This document shows positions 7,535 through 16,746 of a stretch of DNA of 21,169 bases, piece after piece. The notes beneath the pieces are model-generated. The model saw only the letters and a list, made by a program, of their open reading frames with translations, was not told the origin of the DNA and did not search any database. This DNA is from Cylindrotheca closterium (taxonomy: Eukaryota; Bacillariophyta; Bacillariophyceae; Bacillariales; Bacillariaceae): contig CAKOGP040001749.1 in assembly GCA_933822405.4 (NCBI GenBank), forward strand, positions 1 to 21,169. The letters are read 5' to 3'. The translations under genes were made by a program, and so were the position numbers. How positions within the stretch are numbered: position 1 is the first letter of the stretch; the number at the start of each line of letters is the position of its first letter.

Positions 7535-7628
7535 TTGGGCCTAAAAGAGTTTCAATGATGTTTTTGGGCTGACAGTTGTTACTAGCTGTTGGCCCCCAAT
7601 CCCCAAGCGCAAGCGCTGGTTTCCTCCA
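7492..7628 (-). repeat. B2 terminal repeat of the YR retrotransposon
   Basis: A 137-bp copy of B1 (7871-8007) with two mismatches; it forms the 3' end of the element on its coding strand. The outer three bases (ATT on plus, 7492-7494) match those at the outer end of A1. Confidence 0.9.
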
Positions 7629-7648
7629 AGGGTGAGGTGGGACTAGGG

Positions 7649-7873
7649 TAATCTTAATAACTATCTATTCCTAGACTTCAAATTCACTCTGTCAAATACA
7701 GAGCAGTCTTTTCAAAAGGAATGAGCTGCAACTGAGCTGCAGCTCATTCACCAACTTCTTTCACAACCTCTTTGGTACGTAGCTTTCCACTGTCCTGCTA
7801 CTGTACCTTCTTTGCATACGTACTTGGGCGTTCCGATCAGTCCGTCCTTCGCTAGCCAACACCTGCAGCGATT
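7649..7873 (-). repeat. A2 repeat of the YR retrotransposon
   Basis: A 225-bp copy of A1 (13208-13432) with two mismatches. It contains the dyad TGAGCTGCA-n7-TGCAGCTCA (7722-7746), also present in A1, a candidate protein-binding or structural site. It overlaps B1 by the three bases ATT. Confidence 0.93.
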
Positions 7874-8007
7874 GCTCATCCTTCTCAATCGCTTTGGATT
7901 TCGCAGACTCCAATTGGGCCTAAAAGAGTTTCAATGATGTTTTTGGGCTGACAGTTGTTACTAGCTGTTGGCCCCCAATCCCCCAGCGCAAGCGCTGGTT
8001 TCCTCCA
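7871..8007 (-). repeat. B1 repeat of the YR retrotransposon
   Basis: A 137-bp internal partner of B2, abutting and overlapping A2 by three bases. It carries a short perfect hairpin CCAGCGC-AA-GCGCTGG (7983-7998), one base of which is changed in B2. It starts about 50 bp beyond the recombinase stop codon. Confidence 0.92.
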
Positions 8008-8054
8008 TTCGGCCATCTTGTTGCCGCCCAGGGTGTGGTGGGTGGGAAAAAACG

Positions 8055-9187
8055 CTAGTGCCCGACGTGATCAACAAGAACATCGGTCAAGCGTTGCATC
8101 AAAGGCTCGGACTGGGTGTGAAGATACCGAAAAACTTCATCGGAGCGCCACCGACCGAGTAGTTTGATGAGACTAGTCGGGATATTGCCTTCCAGAAGCG
8201 CGGTAGCCCCGGTGCATCGAAGAGCACCGATTGTGGGAGGTCGATCGACCTCCACGGAGAGAGCAACTGCTCTCAAATATTTTGTCATCATTCGATCTGT
8301 GACATTGCAAGGGACTCCAAACTCGGAGTAGTAGGTGAACAGGGGGGTGTCGCCAGTTGTGTGTTGACTCTGTCGAAGGTGTCACAATGGCAATCAGCGT
8401 AGCTGTTGGGTTGTCACCATTTAATGACGTGCCCAAACCGATCTTTTTGTCTGGCACCGCATTTTTTTGTTTGTCAAATATCAGACCGGCGAATGTCACA
8501 AGTGACGTGTCCAGGAGGCGAAGGGGAATGGCGTCGCCACGAAATTCTGCGTTGTTAATACGAAAAAACACTTGCTTCAACTTGAAAGGAAATTGCGTTC
8601 CCGCTTTTGACAGAAATTCGCCAGGACGTAACAAAAAGAAAAACCCCAACCACATCAATTGATTCATTGCCTTTGCGGCCTGTGTACTTGTGGGTTTTTT
8701 GGCAAGCTTTGATGCTTGCCTTAACAAGGACTTTGGCAATGGGCGTACTCGTTGGGCTGCTGGATCCTCTTTCCTCCAACTTTTCAGCAGCCGTGTCCAA
8801 CGAAAGTCCATTGTTCCTGGTGCGTATTGGTTCATCCTCGGATCGAGCAGTCCCAATGAGGAAAAGGCCTGGCCCATCTGGCGCATGGCATCTTCAGCCG
8901 TTCGACCCCGGACCTGTCTCTTACTGGGGGCAATTTTCCCACGTCGCCATTGGGTTCCAAAGAGGAGGATGATGAGCAAGGGATCGTCGACCGCTGACAA
9001 TCCTGGGTCGATGGTGAGGCTGTCGCAGAAGGCAACCCATGTGGTCCAAACAGAGTGTGCCTTTGCAACTCTTGAAGGACAGACTCCGCGTTCGATTCTG
9101 AGTTCAACAGCACGGATGTCATCAAGGAGTTCACGGCGTTTGGCATCCTGTACAGTTGCCAAGAGTTGATCTGTGGATATGTGCGAT
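8055..9187 (-). pseudogene. Tyrosine recombinase (YR) of the retrotransposon, with one frameshift
   Basis: This should integrate the circular cDNA by strand exchange through a catalytic tyrosine. The frame is open from about 9187 and has no ATG near its start. An N-terminal helical, core-binding-like region (SVWTTWVAFCDSL) is followed by the catalytic domain with the first conserved arginine in FFFLLRPGEFL. Near 8350 the phase changes by one base at a C6 run (G6 on plus, 8342-8347). The C-terminal part then continues in the other phase to 8055: LRCTGATALLEG carries the second arginine, and LLGRWRSDEVFRYL carries the tryptophan and the putative nucleophilic tyrosine. The histidine of the usual H-x-x-R box appears to be glycine (GALR). 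About 330 bp of its 5' end overlap the RNase H frame in the -1 phase, so expression by frameshifting or internal initiation is likely. Confidence 0.85.
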
Positions 9188-9761
9188 TAAAATATGAGAT
9201 AAATTCGGCGTCAGACAGGTGCCACAGTCGGCTAGCATCGTCGGCCATTCGATTGTTTGTTCCAGATAAGTGCCCAATACGATGATGTGCTCTTTGTTCC
9301 CGCTGTAATCCTGCCGCTAACCGTAATATTCTCGCTCTTGCCTTTCGAGAGGTGGATGATCCTTTTGTGCGCCATGACACTGCTGGTGTGTTATCACAGC
9401 CAGTATAAGTGGTTTCGCCTTCCACCTGAGCGGTCTTCCCAAGGACAAAATGATGGAGGACGGTACCTTCCAGCTCCAAGTCTGAGTTGGTAAGTTTTCC
9501 TGTCAGGTTTTGATCGGAAATAACCTCTTTTTTCACTGCTTCTTGGTATGGTTCGCGCCAGACGATGGCCTCTCCATCGTCTGTGAACCACACTCCTCCC
9601 CTTCCGGACTTTGCTGCATCGCAAGCGCCAACGTGTAAGTCAACGCCTGGTACCAGTTCTTCAAGTGTTGTGGGGCGCTTCGCATGGCCATGAAGAAAAT
9701 CTTGGAAGATTTCCAGTTGCTCACGGACCTCAGGAGTCAACCGCACCCTACAATCCACCTG
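8832..9761 (-). CDS. RNase H domain region of the retrotransposon polyprotein
   Basis: It degrades the RNA strand during reverse transcription. The frame is in the same phase as RT and separated from it by a single TGA (9762-9764). Counted from the first methionine-like codon at 9758, likely catalytic residues are D47 (ACDAAKSGRGG), E95 or E97 (SDLELEG), D122 (TGCDNTPAVSW) and D173 (GTNNRMADDAS), the usual order of an RNase H fold. Residues beyond about 190 form a serine-rich tail that is dual-coding with the start of the recombinase. No ATG is placed for independent translation directly after the TGA, so the domain probably belonged to one RT-RNase H protein. Confidence 0.82.
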   Translation of the reverse strand, partial: QVDCRVRLTPEVREQLEIFQDFLHGHAKRPTTLEELVPGVDLHVGACDAAKSGRGGVWFTDDGEAIVWREPYQEAVKKEVISDQNLTGKLTNSDLELEGTVLHHFVLGKTAQVEGETTYTGCDNTPAVSWRTKGSSTSRKARARILRLAAGLQREQRAHHRIGHLSGTNNRMADDASRLWHLSDAEFISYFNRTYPQINSWQLYRMPNAVNSLMTSVLLNSESNAESVLQELQRHTLFGPHGLPSATASPSTQDCQRSTIPCSSSSSLEPNGDVGKLPPVRDRSGVERLKMPCARWARPFPHWDCSIRG

Positions 9762-10919
9762 TCAAATCAGTGCATCCTGCAGCAGGGAGAAATGTCCCTC
9801 ACTGCCCGACATTCCTGGCTGCAGGCTTTGTAAGACTCCTAACACCTGTTGCCATCGTTTCAGGGAGACGCGTTTGCAATCCAAGACCTTGCCCAGGAGT
9901 GACAGGGCCTTGCTCACTCGTTTCTCTTTCAATTGCAATGTCTTTGTTGTTGCTCCCCAGTTCCAACCCAAGGCTTCTTTGATTGTGTGCCAAGAGGCAT
10001 CTCCCTTGGCCATTTTCGATTGTGACTGTGGCTCTTTTCGCCACTGATTGTCTGTGGGTCGATTCGGTCGGAAGACCTTGTCGATGTTGTGGCTGAGGAC
10101 GGCTCGTTGATTTGTCAAGGGATTGCTTGGATGGTCTTGGCCCATTCCAACAAAATCGTCCACAAATACTTCCATCTTCTTCAACGGGCGCTGGTAAGTC
10201 AGTGGCTGGTGAGATTTTGGTATAGGTCTCACTACTTGTGTGTCCCTCACTTCAAAGTCAGTGATGGCTGCTGCCTTTCCCAAAGGATGCGGTGGCACTC
10301 GCTTGTTTTGTTGCAAGTCAACATTTGTCAAGTCGGCAACGGTTTCCGTGAAAGCACAAAACCATGGAGGACTTTCTGTCCAACCCATTGGAAGCACAAG
10401 TGGTAGTGCAACCAATTGTGGAAGTCCCTCAAAACGCGGTAAAATGACCCCAAGCTTGAGTGCGCCGGTCGTTGATAGTCGGATGCGGTAGAAACCATCC
10501 GACATGTCGTTCTTGTACATGTAAACTGGCCCATAGTCCAGGTTTGCCTTCATGAGTGCCTCGCGGATGCGTAGTGGGGCCGTGCCGAATTGCATAGCTC
10601 CCTCTGGGGCGAGTTTCATTGTCTCGTCATTGAGTCCCCAGAACGAATAATCAACAATCATCCGCGGTCTTCTGTTATCTTGTGGTACGCAGCCAATTGG
10701 AGAAAGGCGAAGTCCTTTCTCGTCCTTGATGGCGTCATATGGAAGTAGGATCCAAAATCCCTTCCTTCCGAAATCCAAAAACTCCTCCATCAGAAATTCT
10801 TTGAATTCGTTTGCTGATGAGTGACAGCCCCGAGCGACTCGCATGTCGAGTTGGCTCTGGCTCCATGGCTCCGAATGAACCACCACAGGAGCTCCATTTT
10901 TCATTACTCGGTGTAGCAT
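9762..10919 (-). CDS. Reverse transcriptase of the YR retrotransposon
   Basis: An ATG-initiated 385-codon frame with the polymerase motifs in order: a CVPQDNRRPRMIVDYSFWGLN stretch near residues 77-97, motif A NDMSDGFYRIRL (D138), motif B LPMGWTESPPWFC (about 176-188), and motif C VFVDDFVG (D254/D255). The connection region (KGDASWHTIKEALGW) is typical of DIRS-group RTs. The phase stays open upstream of the ATG to a TAG at 11010-11012 and, beyond that, back to the gag stop, so the translated protein may have begun further upstream. It ends at a TGA after LLQDALI, and RNase H follows in phase. The RT core itself looks intact. Confidence 0.88.
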   Translation of the reverse strand: MLHRVMKNGAPVVVHSEPWSQSQLDMRVARGCHSSANEFKEFLMEEFLDFGRKGFWILLPYDAIKDEKGLRLSPIGCVPQDNRRPRMIVDYSFWGLNDETMKLAPEGAMQFGTAPLRIREALMKANLDYGPVYMYKNDMSDGFYRIRLSTTGALKLGVILPRFEGLPQLVALPLVLPMGWTESPPWFCAFTETVADLTNVDLQQNKRVPPHPLGKAAAITDFEVRDTQVVRPIPKSHQPLTYQRPLKKMEVFVDDFVGMGQDHPSNPLTNQRAVLSHNIDKVFRPNRPTDNQWRKEPQSQSKMAKGDASWHTIKEALGWNWGATTKTLQLKEKRVSKALSLLGKVLDCKRVSLKRWQQVLGVLQSLQPGMSGSEGHFSLLQDALI

Positions 10920-11138
10920 TGGTGCGGGAGGGTGCGGAAGCTTATCAATATCTGGTGCAGCATCATCTGAACGGAATAAACGAGCAGTGACTTGCCAACT
11001 GTGTTTTAACTAAGTTTCATTAGCCAACGCAACCAGCTCACCTATAGTACTAGCACTACCTCCAATTAAAGTAGATCGTAACGAAAGTGGGTCCAATTGA
11101 GATGGCCTGCAAGAATCCGATGATTCCCGGCCTCCATC

Positions 11139-13168
11139 TCACTTATTCTTATGCACATAATCCTTCATTGCGGTTGCTTCCTCGTCAGTCAGCTTACAAT
11201 GGGAATGCTTACGTTCACAGTTCTCCTTGCATTCGCCCTTTGTGTGCCAAATGAGGCACAGTTCCCTTCCGCTGGCGTGCTTTGGAGGCTGTTCGCCTGT
11301 CCGTTTGATTAACTCAGTAGTAGTTCGTCCGGTGTAGCGATGTTCTTCGTTCATGTCAGGATTTTTTACTGATTCGCCCAGGCTCTTCTTCTGGGCCCTT
11401 TCCTTCTCTCTCTTCAGCTGACTCTCAGTCTTGTCTCCTGTTCCACCAGGTCCTACAGAGTCCTTGGCGACAACAAACAAGCTTGACTCTGGTAGGCTTC
11501 CTCCATGGTAGCATGTCTCCATGTAGGTGCCCAAGTCTGGAAGGTTTTCTTCTGCGTTCGTGCCGGACCTCACCAAGCGCTCAAAGTAACGATCAATTCG
11601 GGAATAGATTCCGAAGAGAAACCGCTCGAGTGCTCGCTCCTGTTGGGACACTCCCATTTTTTGTGCGATCGAATCCACATTCTTTGCAAACTTTTCGTAC
11701 ACGGCTGTCAGTGGATGTGTTTTTCCAAACACTACCCGGTAGAATACCCGCATACCATTGACCATCTCACGGAACTCCATGGGATCCCTTGGGAAGATAG
11801 CGTGCTTGATCTTGTCGTGGGCTTGATGATCCTTCATTGACGCGGTCGTCTTTTCGCCCGTCAACCAGTAGTCGCTCTTGTTGTAATCGTTGATCGCGTT
11901 TGCATTTTTGTAGTGCTGGAAACAGACACTATTAAACACGTTCAACCCCTTTTCGATGTCGCCGCGCGAACAAAATTTTAATTCCACCATGCTCTTGATT
12001 ACTCGGGCTGAAACGATGAATTCCAAATTGAGATTCAATTTTTCGGCCTCATCATCCAACAGGGACTGCACAATTCCAATCGATTCGTGCTTCTTGCACT
12101 TTGCTAGCTCGTGCCAGAGGATGGGAAGCTGCGCTGAGGTCGTAGTACCAGCAACTCTCTTCAGATAGGAGAGTCTGGTGGGCCACTTCTTTTCCACGGT
12201 ATTTGGGGGCACCTTGTCCGATGCTTGTCCATGGATGCCCGCTACCACCACCTCCGAAAGCGATTCCACGGAGGTCTTTGTCGTCTTATTACTCTCCTCC
12301 AGGGCTGCCAAGGTCTTGGTGAGCAGTTCGTAGGTCTTGTCGGCGGAATCTCCAATTGAGTCCTCCGAGTCCAATCCGGCGAAATCCGAATTGATTACTC
12401 CGGAAACCCAGCGTCGGGCAGATGTCGCAGTGAGAACAGCAGGTTCTCCAACGTTCTTCGAAAGCTGATCTCTCCCGATGACCGTGTTTGCCACGCGCCA
12501 ATGGTCCACAAAGTGCCGGAACTTTTCATGCACTTCCGAATTTTTTCAGGCTCCTCGCTGTTGGCGAGAATCTTGATTCTGTCAATCACCAATCGCAAGA
12601 CTTCGCGTGCCGACGATCCGTCCCAAGCGATATCCAAGAACTCCTTGGGAATGGGCATTCGCTTGCGTGTAACCAGTAGGTCGTAGGCCGTCTCAGGGTC
12701 TTCGTCAGTGATATCCTCCATCACGAACAGCTTGGAGTGATCCTGCTCGAGCGCCTCGTTTATCAACCACGCCTCCAACTTTGGAACCTTAACCGGATCG
12801 GTTTTTGAGAAGGCCTTTGCCGGCCAAGAGAATGCCAGTGGGTCGCTCCCGTTCTCCAGAACGTCATGGTCCAGCACGTACAACTTATCGAAGTGCTGTT
12901 CTTTCTTTTTGCCAACCGTTGTGTACCTAATCATTGGACGATGCCAAAAATTAAAGTTGTTCACCTGTTCCTTGGGCCATCCCGTGTACCAGGCGGGCGC
13001 GCCTCCTTGTACACCCTTTTCGACAAGGCTGTTGAGATCTTGCAACTGAAGGTCCTTGGTGGGATCAAAGGCATCAAGAACCGCCTTGGAGTCATGGTTT
13101 GGGTAGCTCGCCTGGGTGGTGAGATAGCGGTAGCTCTTTTTGCGCACGGTGAAGTCCGTAATGGTCAT
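11139..13168 (-). pseudogene. Gag-like protein of the YR retrotransposon, with one frameshift
   Basis: The presumed capsid and nucleocapsid protein, starting at an ATG 40 bp inside the A1 repeat (MTITDFTVRKKSYRYL). The first phase runs to about 12540 and the second continues to the TGA at 11139. The phases meet at an A6 run (GAAAAAATT on the minus strand), where one added A would join them, so a homopolymer indel is the simplest explanation. The C-terminus carries a zinc-knuckle-like cluster C-x8-C-x3-C-x3-H (CLIWHTKGECKENCERKHSH), suited to RNA binding, followed by a short basic tail. Before it lies a charged lysine/glutamate-rich linker. The downstream RT lies in the same phase as the C-terminal half, separated by the gag TGA and a TAG. 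Confidence 0.78.
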
Positions 13169-13207
13169 GATGATGGGTGTTACAGGTAGAAGAGCCGTGT
13201 GCTTTCC

Positions 13208-13432
13208 TAATCTTAATAACTATCTATTCCTAGACTTCAAATTCACTCTGTCAAATACAGAGCAGTCTTTTCAAAAGGAATGAGCTGCAACTGAGCTGCA
13301 GCTCATTCACCAACTTCTTTCACAACCTCTTTGGTACGTAGCTTTCCACTGTCCTGCTACTGTACCTTCTTTGCATACGTACTTGGGCGTTCCGATCCGT
13401 CCGTCCTTCGCTAGCCAACACCTGCAGTGATT
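13208..13432 (-). repeat. A1 terminal repeat of the YR retrotransposon
   Basis: The 5' end of the element on its coding strand, 223 of 225 positions identical to A2. It lies 40 bp upstream of the gag ATG and so probably contains the promoter and RNA start, though I see no clear core-promoter motif. The outer three bases are ATT on plus (13430-13432). Confidence 0.92.
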
Positions 13433-13440
13433 TTAGGTAG

Positions 13441-13788
13441 TTTAGGAGTCACCCGAACCGTCTGGCCTTTCCCAGTCAATCTCCATTTCCCGCCGAGAAC
13501 CAAAACCTCACGCCGGCATACCCGCTCGCCGGCCTTCTATCCGTTAGATTTGAATTCATCATTCATTCACGGTTTCATCAAAATTACAATGAAAATGAAG
13601 GTAAGTTTTGGATAGGCGTTGCATCTCCTCCATACAAGTTTCTTACACAACTCTATTATCGCTCTATGCGCAGTGATGAGACGGATCGAATGAACTTGTT
13701 TGCCCTTCTCCAATCGGTCGACTTTCCTTTCCCTATCACTATCATGATTCAAGAGCTGTCAATGATGCCGACGGGAAAGAGATCTTGA
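13441..13788 (+). other. Stop-to-stop open frame of 115 codons, coding potential uncertain
   Basis: A plus-strand phase open from just outside the retrotransposon to a TGA at 13786. It has no ATG until the middle but reads protein-like (KFWIGVASPPYKFLTQLYY; DRMNLFALLQSVDFPFPI). A second overlapping phase offers an ATG followed by a canonical GTAAGT donor (13590-13607), so an alternative is a short first exon and intron. I recognise no family. It could be the remains of the locus interrupted by the element. Confidence 0.22.
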
Positions 13789-14309
13789 CGAACCAACGAT
13801 ACCCCACAAACTCAAGTAAACGATCTATGATATTACGAAAGATCTACGCTTGCGTCTCTTTGGCCTGTACATCCGCGAAGTTTTGAACGAGATTTTGTCA
13901 TTTTGTTGTTGCCAAAACAATGTTCAGATGTCAACTCGTCAACAAGTCAAATGCTCTACTTTGCAAAGTTATCGACCTGTTAAGTATTGACTGAGGTTCT
14001 GCCATTCTACGTTGGCGCTCTTCATGTTTCTTTCTACGTCTCCTTCCTTGGCATTCATTCCGCGCCACTTCTGTTCTTCTACCATTCTTTCCTTTAACTG
14101 TTGCATGATTCAATGAATACATCCACACCTTGAATATACTAATAACATGAATTCTAGAAAAAGTACCAAAATAAAAGTACCACGTAGAATAAGATACCTG
14201 ATACTCCTGTAGAATATTGATACTTCCCTGCTAGAAATCTTGCACCCGGACTATAATTTTCGCAAATTGGCACCCGGGGATGACAAGGACGCATGGTGCT
14301 ATTGACCCG
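13789..14309. other. Spacer without a recognisable gene
   Basis: AT-rich, with short frames only. A minus-strand frame at 13931-14128 is very basic (GRRRRKKHEERQRR) and is best taken as a low-complexity chance product. From about 14190 the sequence may be older, unreadable integrase-region debris of the following copia relic. Confidence 0.45.
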
Positions 14310-15371
14310 ACTGCAGCTGGAGACCACGAGCCTACCGCTGAGCGAAACAATAGGACGCTGAAAGAAAGAGTCAGAGTAGCTCTTGCACAATTACCCTACA
14401 AAGTGGTCCCAAAGGTGATCACTGAATGTCTTGGACGTTGAGCCGCCGAGCTATTGAATGTCTTTCCCCAGAAAGACAGTATCTCATCACATTTCAGTCC
14501 GCAGCAACTCATTGATAATGTCAATATCAACTTCAAGAGTGACATGGTTGCTGAATTTGGACAATATGTTCATGCAATTGAGATGGATTCCAGCAATTCG
14601 ATGGAACCCCGAAGTATCGAAGCGATATACATTGAACCTACAAAGGGACAACGTACTGGGCACTGAGTGCTCAACCTCAATACTAAGAAGATGATTTCCC
14701 ACCCCAAGGTTGTGGTACTACCCGTTACGGACCAAGTAATCCAGCATGTTGAAGCTTGGGCTGCTGCTGAATGTGTTACTTCCATGAAGTTTTTTGATAA
14801 GAAGAGAGATTTGGAGACATTTCAAGATGGCAATCAAATTGCAGGAGTGGATGACACGGAACAAGGTTACTTAGAAGAAGCCTTTGATCAGGACTATGAA
14901 CCTGAAGATGAAGATGAACGTGATTTCAATCTACGTGGACAATTCGATGATATCGATGACTCCAAAAGAGAAGAGCTCTTGGCAGATGCAGACAATGATG
15001 TCGATGATATGCCAGAACTCACTGTCAGATTCCAAGGAGATGATGACTATGAATCAGACGACGATTCGGGTGATGAAGGCAATGAAGAGGAAGAACCTAT
15101 TGTGGCCGATTTGGATCACCATCAAGAAAATGTCGATAGAGGGACCGATGATATTGGGAGCCTCGTTACTGATCTGGAGGACCTACAAGAGCCGCCAGAA
15201 GAAGAGATTGTATTTGAGCCTGAAGAGCCTCAAGTAGCAAAAGTCACTCGATCTGGGCAAACGTATGCGCAAGCTGCAATGTCTGGGCTGAACCTTTCTC
15301 AAGTTCCAAAGAAACCAAGAGAATGGCCTTCAAGCAGGAGTGGCAGTTCTGCCAATAAGAACAAGAATTGA
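14310..15371 (+). pseudogene. Copia integrase C-terminus and acidic linker
   Basis: One phase reads through from about 14310 to 15371 with two in-frame TGA codons, after VITECLGR (about 14421) and at 14664-14666. The start carries the conserved integrase run TAERNNRTLKERVR and LAQLPYK, then NVFPQKDSISSHFSPQQLI, as in diatom copia integrases. The next part has the KKMISHPKVVVLPVTDQVI stretch and a long Asp/Glu-rich linker (DYEPEDEDERDF; SDDDSGDEGNEEEE), ending in VTRSGQTYAQAAMSGLNLSQ. Such linkers between integrase and RT are common in this group. Integration activity is lost because the DDE core is absent. Confidence 0.8.
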
Positions 15372-16445
15372 GTTGTGACAAGACGCAAGCATCAAGAGAG
15401 GGGATTGAAACGTTGAAGAACAAGTTAAAATCTGGTATTCGTACCAAAGAAGGAAGTCGCAGTACTAAAGACAGTAAAGCTATCCTTGAAGCACAGCACA
15501 ATCTATGTTTCCAACAGATTGGGAATAAGATGAAAGCTGATTATGAAGAGCACAATGCTATTTTGATCGCTCGTTGCATGATGCAGATCAAGGCAAAGTT
15601 TGATACTGATGAAGGTCTGAACTTCATTCAACAGTATTACATCAACCAAGGACTGAAGAAGTTTGGTGATGATGGAAAGAATGCTGTGGATAAGGAATTG
15701 AGACAAATGCTCCTGAGAGATTGTTTCACTCCCAAATTTGTTAAAGAGGACATGTCCGTATCTGAGCAAAAGAAGGCCCAATCAGCAACGATGTTACTTG
15801 TGGAGAAGCAATTTGAAAAAACAATTAAAGGTCGCCTAGTATACTGTGGCAATGGAACTTGTGAATGGTTATTGCAAGAGGACACTGCAAGTCCAACTGC
15901 TTCACCACTACTTGTGTTATTGATGCACACAAAGGTAGAGATATAACGACACTGGACGTACCTATATGCCTGAAGTTAAGGAAGGAGAAGATCGAATCTA
16001 CATGAAAATCACTGGAATGATGGTCCAGATATTGATTGACATGGCCCTAGAGTATTGCAAATGCATTGTTTTAGAGAACGGAAAGCAAGTAACCTATGTG
16101 CGGGTACTACGTGCTATATATGGGATGTTGCAATTGAGCCTCCTATTCTATAATTGGTTACAAAGTGATTTGGAAGCAAAGGGATTTGTTTTCAATAGGT
16201 ATGACCCATGTGTTGCTAACAAAGTTGTTGATGCAAAACAGTAAACTATCAGGTTTCATGTTGACGATCTTATGTCAAGTCACATGGACCCAAAAGTAAA
16301 TGACGAATTTGCTGAGTGGTTGAACATGAGATATGGTTCGATCAAGGCATGCACAATTGTCAGAGGAAAGATACATAGATATCTTGGAATGACTTTCGAT
16401 TTTTTGGTGAATGGAAAACTCAAGATCCGCATGCGGCAGAAATAA
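15368..16445 (+). pseudogene. Copia reverse transcriptase relic
   Basis: A first phase (15368-15946) contains KGRLVYCGNGTCEWL and EDTASPTASP, the entry to the copia RT. At about 15946-15963 the phase changes and the expected motif after the catalytic-aspartate region is missing, which suggests a small deletion. The second phase has MPEVKEGEDRIYMKITG, YVRVLRAIYGMLQLSLLFY and DPCVANKVV. An in-frame TAA at 16242-16244 is followed by FHVDDLMSSHM, the catalytic VDD motif, and YLGMTFDFL, ending at a TAA (16443-16445). The motif order fits Ty1/copia RT. At least two lesions make it inactive. Confidence 0.85.
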
Positions 16446-16746
16446 ATGAATATAGACTATAAGCCTATAGTTGACTAGTTTCTACAAGTTGATCGTTATC
16501 AATTCAACTAAAAAGCATGCAGTGAGATAAGCGATGATCCATCACTTTTCCACGGGAATCCTTTGATTTGTCAGAGAATTGCTGACTCAGTTCTTTTCTA
16601 CTCTAAATTAATGGCGTGTAACAAATTGCGCACGTGTGATGCGTGCGGCGCACAGGCTACACTTCAACCTGGGAATCCTATAGGTCAAGTCACAAGTCCC
16701 GTTCCTGTTAGAATTCTGTCACTCCCCAATGGGACAAAGTGAGGAC
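16446..16746. other. Junction between the two convergent copia relics
   Basis: No intact gene. A plus-strand phase ending at 16741 (LMACNKLRTCDACGAQATL) is open but unrecognised and may be the decayed continuation of the plus-strand pol. On the minus strand, immediately after the RNase H stop, the run TTGGGGAGTGACAG (plus 16715-16728 complemented) could be a polypurine tract and LTR start. No matching LTR can be confirmed in this window. Confidence 0.4.

Larger units (their letters stand above)
7492..13432 (-). mobile_element. 5.9-kb tyrosine-recombinase retrotransposon with split direct repeats (PAT/Ngaro-like, DIRS order)
   Basis: Read on the minus strand the order is A1 (13432-13208), gag, RT plus RNase H, tyrosine recombinase, B1 (8007-7871), A2 (7873-7649), 20-bp spacer, B2 (7628-7492). 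Split direct repeats of this form, with a tyrosine recombinase in place of a DDE integrase, are known from PAT, Ngaro and Kangaroo elements. In that model the element integrates as a circle by recombination and makes no target duplication. The trinucleotide AAT (ATT on plus) ends A1 and B2 and forms the B1/A2 joint. A1/A2 differ at 2 of 225 positions and B1/B2 at 2 of 137, so the copy looks recent. The proteins nevertheless carry frameshifts and stops, so this copy is probably non-autonomous unless those are assembly errors. Confidence 0.88.
14310..16445 (+). mobile_element. Decayed Ty1/copia (CoDi-type) pol relic, plus strand
   Basis: Successive pieces encode an integrase C-terminus, an acidic linker and a reverse transcriptase in the order known for Ty1/copia pol (integrase before RT). 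Gag, protease, the integrase catalytic core, RNase H and LTRs are not visible in this orientation. Several stops, frameshifts and at least one internal deletion make it non-functional. Confidence 0.82.

Noticed and set aside
8357..9169. Plus-strand frames of 101-159 codons opposite the recombinase
   Set aside because: They are antisense shadows of the recombinase and RNase H frames, which carry clear catalytic motifs on the minus strand.
10089..10491. Plus-strand frames opposite the reverse transcriptase
   Set aside because: The minus strand encodes the RT motifs A, B and C at the same place; the plus frames show no motif.
12540..12546. Programmed -1 frameshift in gag at the A6 run
   Set aside because: Only P-site re-pairing would be good in this context, the run is not a standard X-XXY-YYZ heptamer in the right phase, and no downstream pseudoknot is obvious. 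A homopolymer indel is simpler.
13427..13615. Short plus-strand gene with an ATG and GTAAGT donor
   Set aside because: The start lies in the A1 repeat edge and no consistent acceptor and second exon could be chosen; mentioned only as an alternative under 13441-13788.
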